A DNA stretch of 6,693 bases. Source: Porticoccaceae bacterium (GTDB lineage: Bacteria; Pseudomonadota; Gammaproteobacteria; Pseudomonadales; Porticoccaceae). Where the stretch lies: contig DNBN01000292.1 in NCBI GenBank assembly GCA_003491845.1, positions 1 through 6,693 on the forward strand, read 5' to 3'. The notes under the pieces were generated by a model. It was not told the DNA's origin. It saw only the letters and a list, made by a program, of their open reading frames with translations, and searched no databases. How positions within the stretch are numbered: position 1 is the stretch's first letter; each line of letters starts with the position of its first letter. The position numbers and the translations under genes were made by a program. This document shows positions 1 to 5,463 of this stretch, piece after piece.

Positions 1-16
1 AAAGAGTAACCACCAC

Positions 17-53
17 GAAGCCATCTACGGATGGTTTCTTAGTGTTTATTTTT
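17..53 (+). terminator. Hairpin with UACG tetraloop, possible terminator or attenuator
   Basis: Bases 17-25 (GAAGCCATC) pair with 30-38 (GATGGTTTC) in a 9-bp stem with one G-U pair. It closes on a C(UACG)G tetraloop, an exceptionally stable loop class. A T-rich stretch follows (39-53), but its T run is interrupted right after the stem, so strong intrinsic termination is uncertain. The hairpin lies just before the first small plus-strand gene. It may end or attenuate transcription from an upstream operon, the last codons of which may lie at bases 1-9. Confidence 0.4.
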
Positions 54-86
54 GAACACGAAACCAATCCTGAGGAGGATTAAATT

Positions 87-299
87 ATGAAATTTAACAA
101 TGTTAAACAAGCTAGGGAATTCCTAGAAACCCAGTACATCGATCCATCTGATTACTTTGACGAGCTTGAGTCACTGAGAGACAGTGGTGAGATAAACATG
201 TTTGGCGCACCATCTTGGATGGTTGAGAATCTTGACCTTACTACAAACTGGGCCAACGCAGTATTCTTAGTATGGACTGAAGATCGGGAGGTAGCGTGA
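87..299 (+). CDS. Small acidic phage protein, unknown function (70 aa)
   Basis: The ATG at 87 follows a very strong SD (AGGAGG at 73-78, 8 nt spacing), which fixes the start. The 70-residue product is strongly acidic: 14 Asp/Glu against 5 Lys/Arg. It has no membrane segment or signal peptide. The second half (MFGAPSWMVENL, then NWANAVFLVWTE) resembles, from memory, a family of small early phage proteins with an MFGAP-type motif followed by an amphipathic helix ending in W-T/M-E; that family has no known function. It is the first of five co-oriented small genes, and its stop codon overlaps the next start (TGATG). No promoter is visible in the 86 bases upstream, so transcription probably enters from outside the window. 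Confidence 0.8.
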   Translation: MKFNNVKQAREFLETQYIDPSDYFDELESLRDSGEINMFGAPSWMVENLDLTTNWANAVFLVWTEDREVA

Positions 300-637
300 T
301 GGAAGCTTCAATTAATCCTTTACTGCCTCAACACTGCAATATGGATGACCGTGTATGCATAAGTATCCTGATTGACGAGTTACTTTCGCGTGACAAGTCT
401 GTCAGGGTTTTTGATGGCGAGGAGTGGGTTCTAGATCCTTGCACTGATAAAACTAAAATACTCGAAAGTCTAGCGCATACTGGCGAGGATACTATCAGGA
501 CTGATGAGGGTGGATTCTACTTAATCTATGACAACGGTTCAGATGGCGATCCTATGATTCTTATTTCAGACTACACCGACAGCGAATTTAACAGAGAGGT
601 GTACGCCGCTGTTGAAAAAAAATTGGGGGTGTCGTGA
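299..637 (+). CDS. Acidic phage protein, unknown function (112 aa)
   Basis: The ATG at 299 overlaps the previous stop as TGATG and sits 7 nt after GGGAGG (286-291). A GTG directly before it (296) is in frame but only 4 nt from the SD, so ATG is preferred. The protein is soluble and acidic. It has a DGEEW segment near residues 39-43, a TDKTKILESL helix, and an ISDYTDSEF segment near the C-terminus. From memory this layout (DGEEW, helix, TxEDT, beta-rich LIY, D-(Y/W)-(T/S)-D) matches a widespread phage family of unknown function. The acidity would allow a role as a nucleic-acid mimic or host-protein inhibitor, but nothing in the sequence shows this. It is translationally coupled to both neighbours. 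Confidence 0.8.
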   Translation: MEASINPLLPQHCNMDDRVCISILIDELLSRDKSVRVFDGEEWVLDPCTDKTKILESLAHTGEDTIRTDEGGFYLIYDNGSDGDPMILISDYTDSEFNREVYAAVEKKLGVS

Positions 638-900
638 TGAACTTTGATTTGATCAATCTTCTCTCAACGTCTACGCTCGTTTTCATCAGGCTAGACCTTG
701 ATGAAACATGTCGAAAAATCAGAAGCGAAATTGAAGCTGAGGAAAAAGAGATATCATCCGCTCGGCTGAAAGATAGCGGCTACTCTCTGGTTTCAATAGC
801 CGAGATGGACTCATCTGTTCGTCGCAACAGAGATTCTTTAGAGAGAATATGCGTTCAGCTTAATTTTATTGAATCAGCACAACAGCGGAGGGTAGCGTGA
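637..900 (+). CDS. Small helical or coiled-coil phage protein, unknown (87 aa)
   Basis: The ATG at 637 overlaps the upstream TGA (TGATG). GGGGG at 625-629 lies 7 nt before it; an in-frame GTG at 634 is the less likely alternative. After a short hydrophobic N-terminal stretch (residues 1-19) the protein is almost wholly charged helix. Residues 20-42 are rich in Glu, Lys and Arg with heptad-like spacing, and residues 58-85 form a second amphipathic helix. This suggests a coiled coil or helical hairpin. The first 19 residues are too polar and interrupted for a confident membrane anchor. I do not recognise the family. The gene ends in the same SD and start junction as the first gene of the cluster. 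Confidence 0.7.
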   Translation: MNFDLINLLSTSTLVFIRLDLDETCRKIRSEIEAEEKEISSARLKDSGYSLVSIAEMDSSVRRNRDSLERICVQLNFIESAQQRRVA

Positions 901-1121
901 TGCCTTTTACTTTCGAGCGCGGTGGTGATATCTACTGTCCGGAAAACATGGCGGTAAACCTTGATGGAATTACCTATAAATTGAATGACGAGACAGCCTT
1001 CGATATTGTAGATGCCGTTATCACTAAATACACGCGCAACATTGGCGAAGCTCCATACAGCCAGTCAGAGATTGACTCGGCATGGGCATTACTGAGTTGC
1101 ATTCTAATGGGAGAAGAGTAG
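900..1121 (+). CDS. Small phage protein, unknown function (73 aa)
   Basis: The ATG at 900 overlaps the preceding TGA and lies 7 nt after GGAGGG (887-892), repeating the junction seen at 287-301. The product has a short N-terminal beta-type region (FTFERGGDIYCPENM, then LDGITYKL) followed by two predicted helices (residues 31-46 and 56-70). It is mildly acidic, with two cysteines (14 and 68) that form no recognisable metal site. I know of no family match. The stop codon shares one base with the GTG start of the helix-turn-helix gene (TAGTG at 1119-1123), so the two are probably translationally coupled. Confidence 0.7.
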   Translation: MPFTFERGGDIYCPENMAVNLDGITYKLNDETAFDIVDAVITKYTRNIGEAPYSQSEIDSAWALLSCILMGEE

Positions 1122-1300
1122 TGAAAAATCCCGAACTGATGGCTTTGATTGAAGAGCATCATCTGACAAGCAAAATGATTAGCGACATGCTTGATGTCCC
1201 ATTTGAAACTGTAAGAAACTGGCGGAGAAATGAAACATCGTCAGCTACAAAAATGAGCAAGGCAAACCTTAAACTTTTAAAGCTAAGTCTTGCGAAGTAG
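1121..1300 (+). CDS. Small helix-turn-helix DNA-binding protein (59 aa)
   Basis: I choose the GTG at 1121 because GGGAG (1109-1113) precedes it by 7 nt, the same spacing as the other genes here. An in-frame ATG at 1082 would overlap the previous gene by 40 nt and lacks a good SD. Residues 14-35 (from LTSKMISDML to TVRNWR) have the form of a helix-turn-helix, with a small residue at the turn and a recognition helix ending in the NWR seen in many phage regulators. A basic tail follows. It has no dimerisation or effector domain, so a Cro-like or accessory regulator is likely. It is the last gene of the plus-strand operon and its stop codon forms part of the terminator stem. The target operator is unknown. 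Confidence 0.75.
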   Translation: MKNPELMALIEEHHLTSKMISDMLDVPFETVRNWRRNETSSATKMSKANLKLLKLSLAK

Positions 1301-1323
1301 CCCCTGCGGGGGCTATTTTTTTT
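1298..1323 (+). terminator. Strong intrinsic terminator of the plus-strand operon
   Basis: TAGCCCC (1298-1304) pairs perfectly with GGGGCTA (1309-1315) around a TGCG loop, followed by eight T residues (1316-1323). This is a textbook rho-independent terminator reading rightward. The stop codon of the helix-turn-helix gene is part of the stem. On the minus strand the stem is not followed by a T run, so it should not act as an efficient intrinsic terminator for the opposing operon, which ends at 1332. Confidence 0.93.
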
Positions 1324-1331
1324 GGTCTAAA

Positions 1332-1838
1332 TTATTTAAAGCGATACTCCATCAGTACCTTCCACAAACTTTCAATATCTAGCAGATCATGATGTTTCAT
1401 GACGCACCTAGAGCCATAGCCAAAGTCCTTTTGGAAATGTGAACTCCCAAACTTCTTACGACTGATCCAACCATTAACTCGCATCACCTCTGGGTCGCTA
1501 GTCCGACCAACCAAAACAGCAATCTTTGATTTGAATTTATCCATGTTGTCAAAGATCAGGTTGCCAAACTCAGCGTTGTTAAACTTCACATCGATGCTCA
1601 CACCCTCAAACCAAAGGTCAACACCACCATCGGTCACTACGTTGACGGTAGGCGTCTCTACCCCAAGTAATCGAGCAACAGCGAACTCTGCCTTAAAGCC
1701 ATAGATGTTGGCCTCTACCCTGCTTTGCCTATCGTTCTCTAGCCTTGGTTTAAAGCCCTGCATCTCGCATAGCTTTACCGTATCGGCTCCCATAATTTCA
1801 GAGCTATGAACGTCCTGCTTACTTAGCTTTATGAGCAT
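1332..1838 (-). CDS. PD-(D/E)XK-fold nuclease-like protein (168 aa)
   Basis: The central part has the pattern of a PD-(D/E)XK nuclease: a helix with Glu51 (GFKAEFAVARLLG), then Asp74 in GGVDLW, then Asp83-Val-Lys85 in a strand (SIDVKF). A hydrophobic strand (residues 106-111) follows. Glu51/Asp74/Asp83/Lys85 would be the metal site, and the protein would act on phage or host DNA in the cytoplasm. About 45 N-terminal residues precede this core, and the C-terminal 50 are unassigned. The start overlaps the upstream gene by 20 nt; AAGGA lies about 10 nt before the ATG. It is the last gene of the minus-strand operon. The fold is supported by motif order only; substrate and exact family are unknown. 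Confidence 0.75.
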   Translation of the reverse strand: MLIKLSKQDVHSSEIMGADTVKLCEMQGFKPRLENDRQSRVEANIYGFKAEFAVARLLGVETPTVNVVTDGGVDLWFEGVSIDVKFNNAEFGNLIFDNMDKFKSKIAVLVGRTSDPEVMRVNGWISRKKFGSSHFQKDFGYGSRCVMKHHDLLDIESLWKVLMEYRFK

Positions 1839-2103
1839 TTTTCCAAATTCCTTTCACGCCATTGATGATGAACTGTTTGGTGTGTATTGGATCTGCAATC
1901 TCAGGTATTGAATTGATTGCCTCTCGTCTTTCTTCTTTTGTCTGGAGGTCAGCTATCTGTGACGGTAGATAATAGATTAGAGTGGCTCTGGCGAGCGCGT
2001 GGAACTCTTTTGGCATACTTCCCTCTATGTGCTTTAGGCACTGGGGGTAATATATTTTTTCCGCCGCATTTTTTACGAGGACTCTAAGCTTGTCTGGTTT
2101 CAT
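1819..2103 (-). CDS. Small basic helical phage protein, unknown (94 aa)
   Basis: The ATG at 2103 overlaps the upstream TGA (read as GTGATG) and has GGAG 5 nt before it. The in-frame GTG at 2106 is only 2 nt from the SD and less likely. The product looks mostly helical and is slightly basic, with no signal peptide, cysteine cluster or recognisable motif. The ends are Lys-rich (KPDKLRVLVKN at the N-terminus, GIWKNAHKAK at the C-terminus), so nucleic-acid or protein binding is possible. It lies between two PD-(D/E)XK nuclease-like genes and overlaps the next one by 20 nt, so it could be a partner of either. I do not recognise the family. Confidence 0.75.
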   Translation of the reverse strand: MKPDKLRVLVKNAAEKIYYPQCLKHIEGSMPKEFHALARATLIYYLPSQIADLQTKEERREAINSIPEIADPIHTKQFIINGVKGIWKNAHKAK

Positions 2104-2501
2104 CACATCTCCAGAAGCTCACGCATCAACATAATCCCAGTCTCATAATCGACTGTCGCAGTGTCTGATTCGTAGCCCTTTCCCATTAAATCTGATAGCC
2201 GAAACACAAACTTGATTGGCTGTCGGTCATACTTGTAAATCAGTATCGGAAGATACTCATCACCGGCAGAGGTTAGCGCCTGATCCCACCACTCTTCTTT
2301 GTGCCAGTTTCCAGACTTATAACGCTTGGCTTCGATCATCAAATTATTAAATTCAATGTCCGCTTTTCCGGCAGTCTGATACTGTTCGAGATTGCGCCTC
2401 AAATGACTAGCGCATTCACCAAACTCATCTTGAAATTTCTTAATAAGATCGCGCTCAAAAGCGTGACCTTTGGAGCGTCCATTAATCGGCACGAGGATCA
2501 T
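2103..2501 (-). CDS. Hjc-like PD-(D/E)XK Holliday junction resolvase or nuclease (132 aa)
   Basis: Residues 8-22 (GRSKGHAFERDLIKK) match the opening helix of the Hjc/VRR-like nuclease group, with Glu16 as first catalytic residue. Asp48 (GKADIEF) and Glu57-Ala-Lys59 (LMIEAKRY) complete the PD-(D/E)XK site. A Trp-rich helix (WHKEEWWDQA) and the strand YLPILIYKYD follow, as in related phage enzymes. The probable role is cutting branched DNA (Holliday junctions) made during phage replication and recombination. It overlaps the DUF3310 gene by 20 nt. The SD-like GGGGG touches the ATG at 2501 directly, so GTG at codon 4 (about 9 nt after GGGGG) is a possible alternative start. Fold confidence is high; junction specificity is inferred. 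Confidence 0.85.
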   Translation of the reverse strand: MILVPINGRSKGHAFERDLIKKFQDEFGECASHLRRNLEQYQTAGKADIEFNNLMIEAKRYKSGNWHKEEWWDQALTSAGDEYLPILIYKYDRQPIKFVFRLSDLMGKGYESDTATVDYETGIMLMRELLEM

Positions 2502-2877
2502 CCCCCATGCTGTAGCGGGTGTACCAGATCGACTTCATCTTGTCTTGCTCTGGTGAATTTCCCGCCTTGTTGCCCTGCCTCCACTGGTACTTAAACGCGG
2601 TTATTTCAGCCCACTCTTTGACGCGATCCTCACCGTACAATTGCACCATGACATCGATGCATTCAACGCCACCATCTTTAATGTAATGCTTGGGTTGAAA
2701 TACGTTTTCTTCTCGCAAAATTGCAGGGTGCTCTTTTGCGACACGATCCCACTCTTCTGGCGTTGCGCTATTCAGTCCAGTTGATCTTGTCCGCGATGTA
2801 TTCTCTAAGATCGTACTCGGTTCCATACCGCGCAATGAACCGGCTTTTTGATGGGTGTCTTGATGTAAATTTTTCAT
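2482..2877 (-). CDS. DUF3310 (SaV / T7 gp1.7-like) protein (131 aa)
   Basis: Residues 63-120 carry the DUF3310 signature in order: KHY (63-65), GGVECIDV (69-76), FKYQWR (95-100), a G-N-x-P-E-x-D turn (106-112) and a KSIWYTRY helix. From memory this family includes the T7 gp1.7 nucleotide kinase and the lactococcal phage SaV protein that triggers AbiV, so a nucleotide-metabolism role is possible but unproven here. The ATG at 2877 has an ideal SD (AGGAG at 2884-2888, 6 nt spacing) yet lies 110 nt inside the preceding gene in another reading frame. The ATG at 2826 and a TTG near residue 54 are alternatives. The family core begins only around residue 60, so the first 40 residues are uncertain. 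Confidence 0.82.
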   Translation of the reverse strand: MKNLHQDTHQKAGSLRGMEPSTILENTSRTRSTGLNSATPEEWDRVAKEHPAILREENVFQPKHYIKDGGVECIDVMVQLYGEDRVKEWAEITAFKYQWRQGNKAGNSPEQDKMKSIWYTRYSMGDDPRAD

Positions 2878-3073
2878 TGTCTTCTCCTGCGCGATGATGC
2901 GCGTAACACAGTGGAATTGTCAGTAAATGAGCGTCCGGCTTTGTCTTGCCTTCAATGTGATGAATCTCGGCAGGACTGGTAACGCCATACAGTTTCTTGC
3001 ATATGACGCACCCGAACTCAGCCATTGCCGACATCCACTTTTTTTCTTGGACACTTGGCGTTCTACTCTTCAT
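2768..3073 (-). CDS. Ref-like HNH nuclease, RecA-dependent type (101 aa)
   Basis: Numbered from the ATG at 3073, the protein shows GCVIC (Cys22, Cys25), AEIHHI (His38, His39), His49, IPLCYAHH (Cys56, His59, His60), His73 and the ending FIARYGTEYDL. This order and spacing fit the HNH/zinc fold of the P1 Ref family (Pfam RecA_dep_nuc), whose known member cuts DNA in RecA-coated displacement loops. A role in recombination or targeted breaks is inferred. An in-frame ATG at 3118 would add 15 residues but lie deep in the upstream HTH gene. The 3073 start overlaps that gene by only 11 nt, as usual here, though its own SD is weak. The last 110 nt are also read in another frame by the DUF3310 gene. 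Confidence 0.85.
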   Translation of the reverse strand: MKSRTPSVQEKKWMSAMAEFGCVICKKLYGVTSPAEIHHIEGKTKPDAHLLTIPLCYAHHRAGEDNEKFTSRHPSKSRFIARYGTEYDLREYIADKINWTE

Positions 3074-3266
3074 TCGATGCGTACAAGTGATCAACCGATA
3101 CGTCAAAATGACTGGCAAGTTTTTTCATCACCTGAAAGCTTGGGAACAAAGTTTTGCCAACTAAAAACCGATGAATGGTGGGTTGAGGCACTCCGGTTTT
3201 TCTAGCCAGAGTGGATTGTGAAATTTCTTGATCTTGCATTAATTGCTTTAAGACGTTCTCTTTCAT
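3063..3266 (-). CDS. Small XRE-family (Cro/CI-type) repressor (67 aa)
   Basis: Nearly the whole protein is an HTH_3 domain. Helix 1 is residues 2-11; the helix-turn-helix runs from ISQSTLARKTGVPQPTIHRF (15-34), with the usual Gly25 turn and recognition helix; then PSFQVMKKLASHFDVSVDHLY (42-62) closes the bundle. There is no C-terminal peptidase or dimerisation domain, so it is Cro-sized. The ATG at 3266 has AGGA about 9 nt upstream and follows the coiled-coil gene stop by 5 nt. Its position is unusual: fourth in the replication operon, rather than first, opposite the CI-like gene. It may provide delayed feedback on the operator region, or regulate something else. DNA binding is confident; the target is unknown. 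Confidence 0.88.
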   Translation of the reverse strand: MKENVLKQLMQDQEISQSTLARKTGVPQPTIHRFLVGKTLFPSFQVMKKLASHFDVSVDHLYASNEE

Positions 3267-3271
3267 TTTAC

Positions 3272-3616
3272 TTATCCTTGGTGGTTGTAAATTCTATTTT
3301 TTTCAAATCGTAGGTTTGCCATTGTTGACTGCCAGACTTTGAACTCGACCTCGCATGCCGCCAGATTTGTTTTAGCGGCGGCGAGTTTTCCTTTCGCCTT
3401 GCCCCTATCCAAGCGTGCCTGAAAAACCACAGCATCTTCATCGGCAGTTCTCGACTGCTTGGCGTGAGTTTTGTCACCTCTGGCTTCAGCCATGACCATC
3501 GCTTGAGCAATAATCCTTCGCTCTTCAGCGTCCGCTTGTGCCAACTCATACTCCGCTCTTGCGATTGACTTGCCAGCCTGTCTAATTTTTTCTGCAAATT
3601 GCTCTTGATCGTCCAT
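3272..3616 (-). CDS. Coiled-coil phage protein, unknown function (114 aa)
   Basis: The ATG at 3616 overlaps the primase-helicase TGA (TGATG) and follows AAGGA by 6 nt. An in-frame GTG at 3619 is the less likely start. The protein is almost entirely charged helix, rich in Ala, Glu, Lys and Arg. One helix spans about residues 5-45, a loop (GDKTHAKQSRTADEDA) follows, and a second helix spans about 62-105 (from FQARLDRGKAKGKLAAAKTN onward), consistent with an antiparallel coiled coil. From memory, proteins with the RGKAKG-LAAAK-x(3)-A-x-EVEF-x-W pattern are common in phage replication and recombination regions, without known function. Its place directly after the helicase gene suggests a replisome or recombination accessory. 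Confidence 0.78.
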   Translation of the reverse strand: MDDQEQFAEKIRQAGKSIARAEYELAQADAEERRIIAQAMVMAEARGDKTHAKQSRTADEDAVVFQARLDRGKAKGKLAAAKTNLAACEVEFKVWQSTMANLRFEKNRIYNHQG

Positions 3617-5463
3617 CACGCTTCCTTAGAGTAATTAATATAAAATTTTGGCTTACTGCCTTTTCTCTCCTTGTACTGCATGCAAGCCGTATCAAATTCA
3701 AAACCCACCTTGCCTTCCCACATGCCGTTTCGATTCTTAAGTACTTCAAAATAAGAGTCCCATTGCTTGACATACTTTTCCGGTGGCTCTTCACCGAGCA
3801 TCTCTGCCTGATCAAGCATTTCGATCTTGCGTTTGTTTTTAAAAATGGAAATGAATGTGTCGGCAAGATCGGTAATCGAGCCTGAACCTTTTACCGAATA
3901 CTTATTGGGGGCTTCGTACTCCGAATCACCCTTCCGAACGTGCGTAACTAAGAAAATTGTTACCGGAAAACTAAGCTTAAAATTCACCAACATTTCGACA
4001 AACTTTTGCTGGTTCTCATAGTCATCCTGCCTCACCATATTGGTAAGCGAATCAATGACAAAAACATTGATGCCATAACGGCGGTAGGCGTACTCAAAGC
4101 ACTCCATTAAATCCTTTGGTTTGGGCGTCAGCTTATCCACGAACAGCCATAAATTAGGGGCTAGCCACTCCAGTATTTTCTGCCGATAAGGCTTAGGCGG
4201 TGTGCCTGATCCGGCGGCTTGCCGCATCATCCTGCCAAGGGTAGATTTCGGGGGCATCTCCATTGAGGCAATCAGCACTTTTTGATCTTGCTGAATCGCG
4301 TTGAGACACATTTGTCCAAGGAATAAAGACTTGCCATGACCGTTGATGCCGCAAAAGCCAATCATTTCGTGGGGTCTGAATCGAATATCCTCTTCATCAA
4401 GCTTGCTCCAGCCGGAACGAAAGCCACTGTCCTCACCTGTAACGCTGAAAAAATCATCAATGTCAGATTCAAATGCCGTAACACTTTTGAGCGTTTCAGG
4501 ATCTTTCCAGACCGCTTCGTCATAAGCACCACTTAGGATAAATCGAGCGTATTCATAAGGGTTCTGACCTTGAGGTGCTTTCATCAAAAGATCGTTAATA
4601 TCTTTGGCAGGAAGGTTGATTCGATGACATCGATCGCCTAGCCGATTCATAATTTCTGCGGCGGCTAATTCACCTTGCTCGTCCATATCGGTTGCCACAA
4701 GGATGCGCTCGAATCTTGCTAAATTCTCGTACTCATTCTCAATCCACTTGGTTTGTTTAGCTCCTTTTCCGCCACCCATTGGCACGGATAAAGCTGAAAA
4801 TCCAAGCACCTCTGCCGCAATGGCATCCCACTCACCCTCAACTAACCAAACCTCTCTGGCGTCAGCGGGGATAACGTGCCAACCATATAGAATCGGTTTA
4901 AGGTTTTTCTGTGTGGAGGGGTTGCCGTCATAATTCATCGGCTTGGTCTTGATAAAAACCAGTTCGCCCTTGGGATCATAAAAAGGGAAGACAACGTCCT
5001 TACCGCCCCTGCCATCAGTTTCATAGATTCGATGCCTAAAGCACACCTCTCCCACATCTTTAAAGCCTCGGCTATCCATGTAGCCATGCAGGACTTCACT
5101 GTTCTTTTGCTCAGGGAGTTTTGGGATGTTGTAGGTTTTATTTTTTACCGCGCTGAATTTTTTTGCCGGAGCGCCATCACGAATATTAAATCGTTTCTTT
5201 CCCCACTCCATCGCATCAACAAGACTTAACCCTAACGCATGCTGAATGAGATCCAACATATCGCCAGTAGCGCCGGTGGCAAAGTCAATATATCTGCCAG
5301 ATTGTTCTCCATGGAGATACACCGACATTGACCTGCCCTTCTCGCCATCAATTGAACCGATCTTGTAACAGCCTGATTCCACGCGACCATCGGGATAAAG
5401 TTCTTGACAGATACCGGAGGCGTTCTCGCCAAGGCGTTTTGAGAGATCTCTGATATCAATCAT
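3616..5463 (-). CDS. Bifunctional TOPRIM primase / DnaB-type replicative helicase (615 aa)
   Basis: The protein resembles T7 gp4 in layout. Residues 30-95 look like a primase N-terminal zinc-ribbon region (YIDFATGATGDMLDLI) but contain no CxxC pairs. The TOPRIM domain holds LVEGEWDA (Glu209, Glu211, Asp213) and VATDMDEQG (Asp259, Asp261), for metal-dependent primer synthesis. The RecA-type helicase core has Walker A GINGHGKS (372-379), MEM with Glu402, Walker B VFVID (Asp471), VTHVRKG (His508), GSGSITDLAD, and KNRNG (576-580), a likely arginine-finger region. It would unwind the fork and prime lagging-strand synthesis. The start overlaps the initiator stop as ATGA; the next gene overlaps its stop as TGATG. 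No separate helicase loader is seen, though the initiator C-terminus might serve. Confidence 0.95.
   Translation of the reverse strand: MIDIRDLSKRLGENASGICQELYPDGRVESGCYKIGSIDGEKGRSMSVYLHGEQSGRYIDFATGATGDMLDLIQHALGLSLVDAMEWGKKRFNIRDGAPAKKFSAVKNKTYNIPKLPEQKNSEVLHGYMDSRGFKDVGEVCFRHRIYETDGRGGKDVVFPFYDPKGELVFIKTKPMNYDGNPSTQKNLKPILYGWHVIPADAREVWLVEGEWDAIAAEVLGFSALSVPMGGGKGAKQTKWIENEYENLARFERILVATDMDEQGELAAAEIMNRLGDRCHRINLPAKDINDLLMKAPQGQNPYEYARFILSGAYDEAVWKDPETLKSVTAFESDIDDFFSVTGEDSGFRSGWSKLDEEDIRFRPHEMIGFCGINGHGKSLFLGQMCLNAIQQDQKVLIASMEMPPKSTLGRMMRQAAGSGTPPKPYRQKILEWLAPNLWLFVDKLTPKPKDLMECFEYAYRRYGINVFVIDSLTNMVRQDDYENQQKFVEMLVNFKLSFPVTIFLVTHVRKGDSEYEAPNKYSVKGSGSITDLADTFISIFKNKRKIEMLDQAEMLGEEPPEKYVKQWDSYFEVLKNRNGMWEGKVGFEFDTACMQYKERKGSKPKFYINYSKEA

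Noticed and set aside
1..9. End of an upstream gene (AAA GAG TAA)
   Set aside because: Three codons are too few to support a gene call, although a stop just before a terminator-like hairpin would fit.
974..1162. Minus-strand open frame opposite the fourth and fifth small genes
   Set aside because: It lies antisense to two genes with good SDs, starts inside the HTH gene, and its product has no recognisable pattern.
2301..2594. Plus-strand frames over the nuclease genes, including 2927-3205
   Set aside because: These lie antisense to Hjc-like, DUF3310 and Ref-like genes with clear motifs. Their products look like typical frame shadows.
3074..3118. Longer start for the Ref-like nuclease at 3118
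   Set aside because: It would overlap the XRE repressor gene by 56 nt. The extra residues do not resemble the family, and the 3073 start gives the short overlap usual in this operon.
3268..3597. Minus-strand open frame overlapping the coiled-coil gene
   Set aside because: It is the shifted frame of the Ala/Glu/Lys-rich coiled-coil gene, rich in Trp, Ser and Arg, with no suitable SD; the other frame has clean helical composition and a coupled start.
3582..3866. Minus-strand frame across the 3' end of the primase-helicase gene
   Set aside because: Shadow of the helicase frame, which carries conserved helicase residues throughout this stretch.
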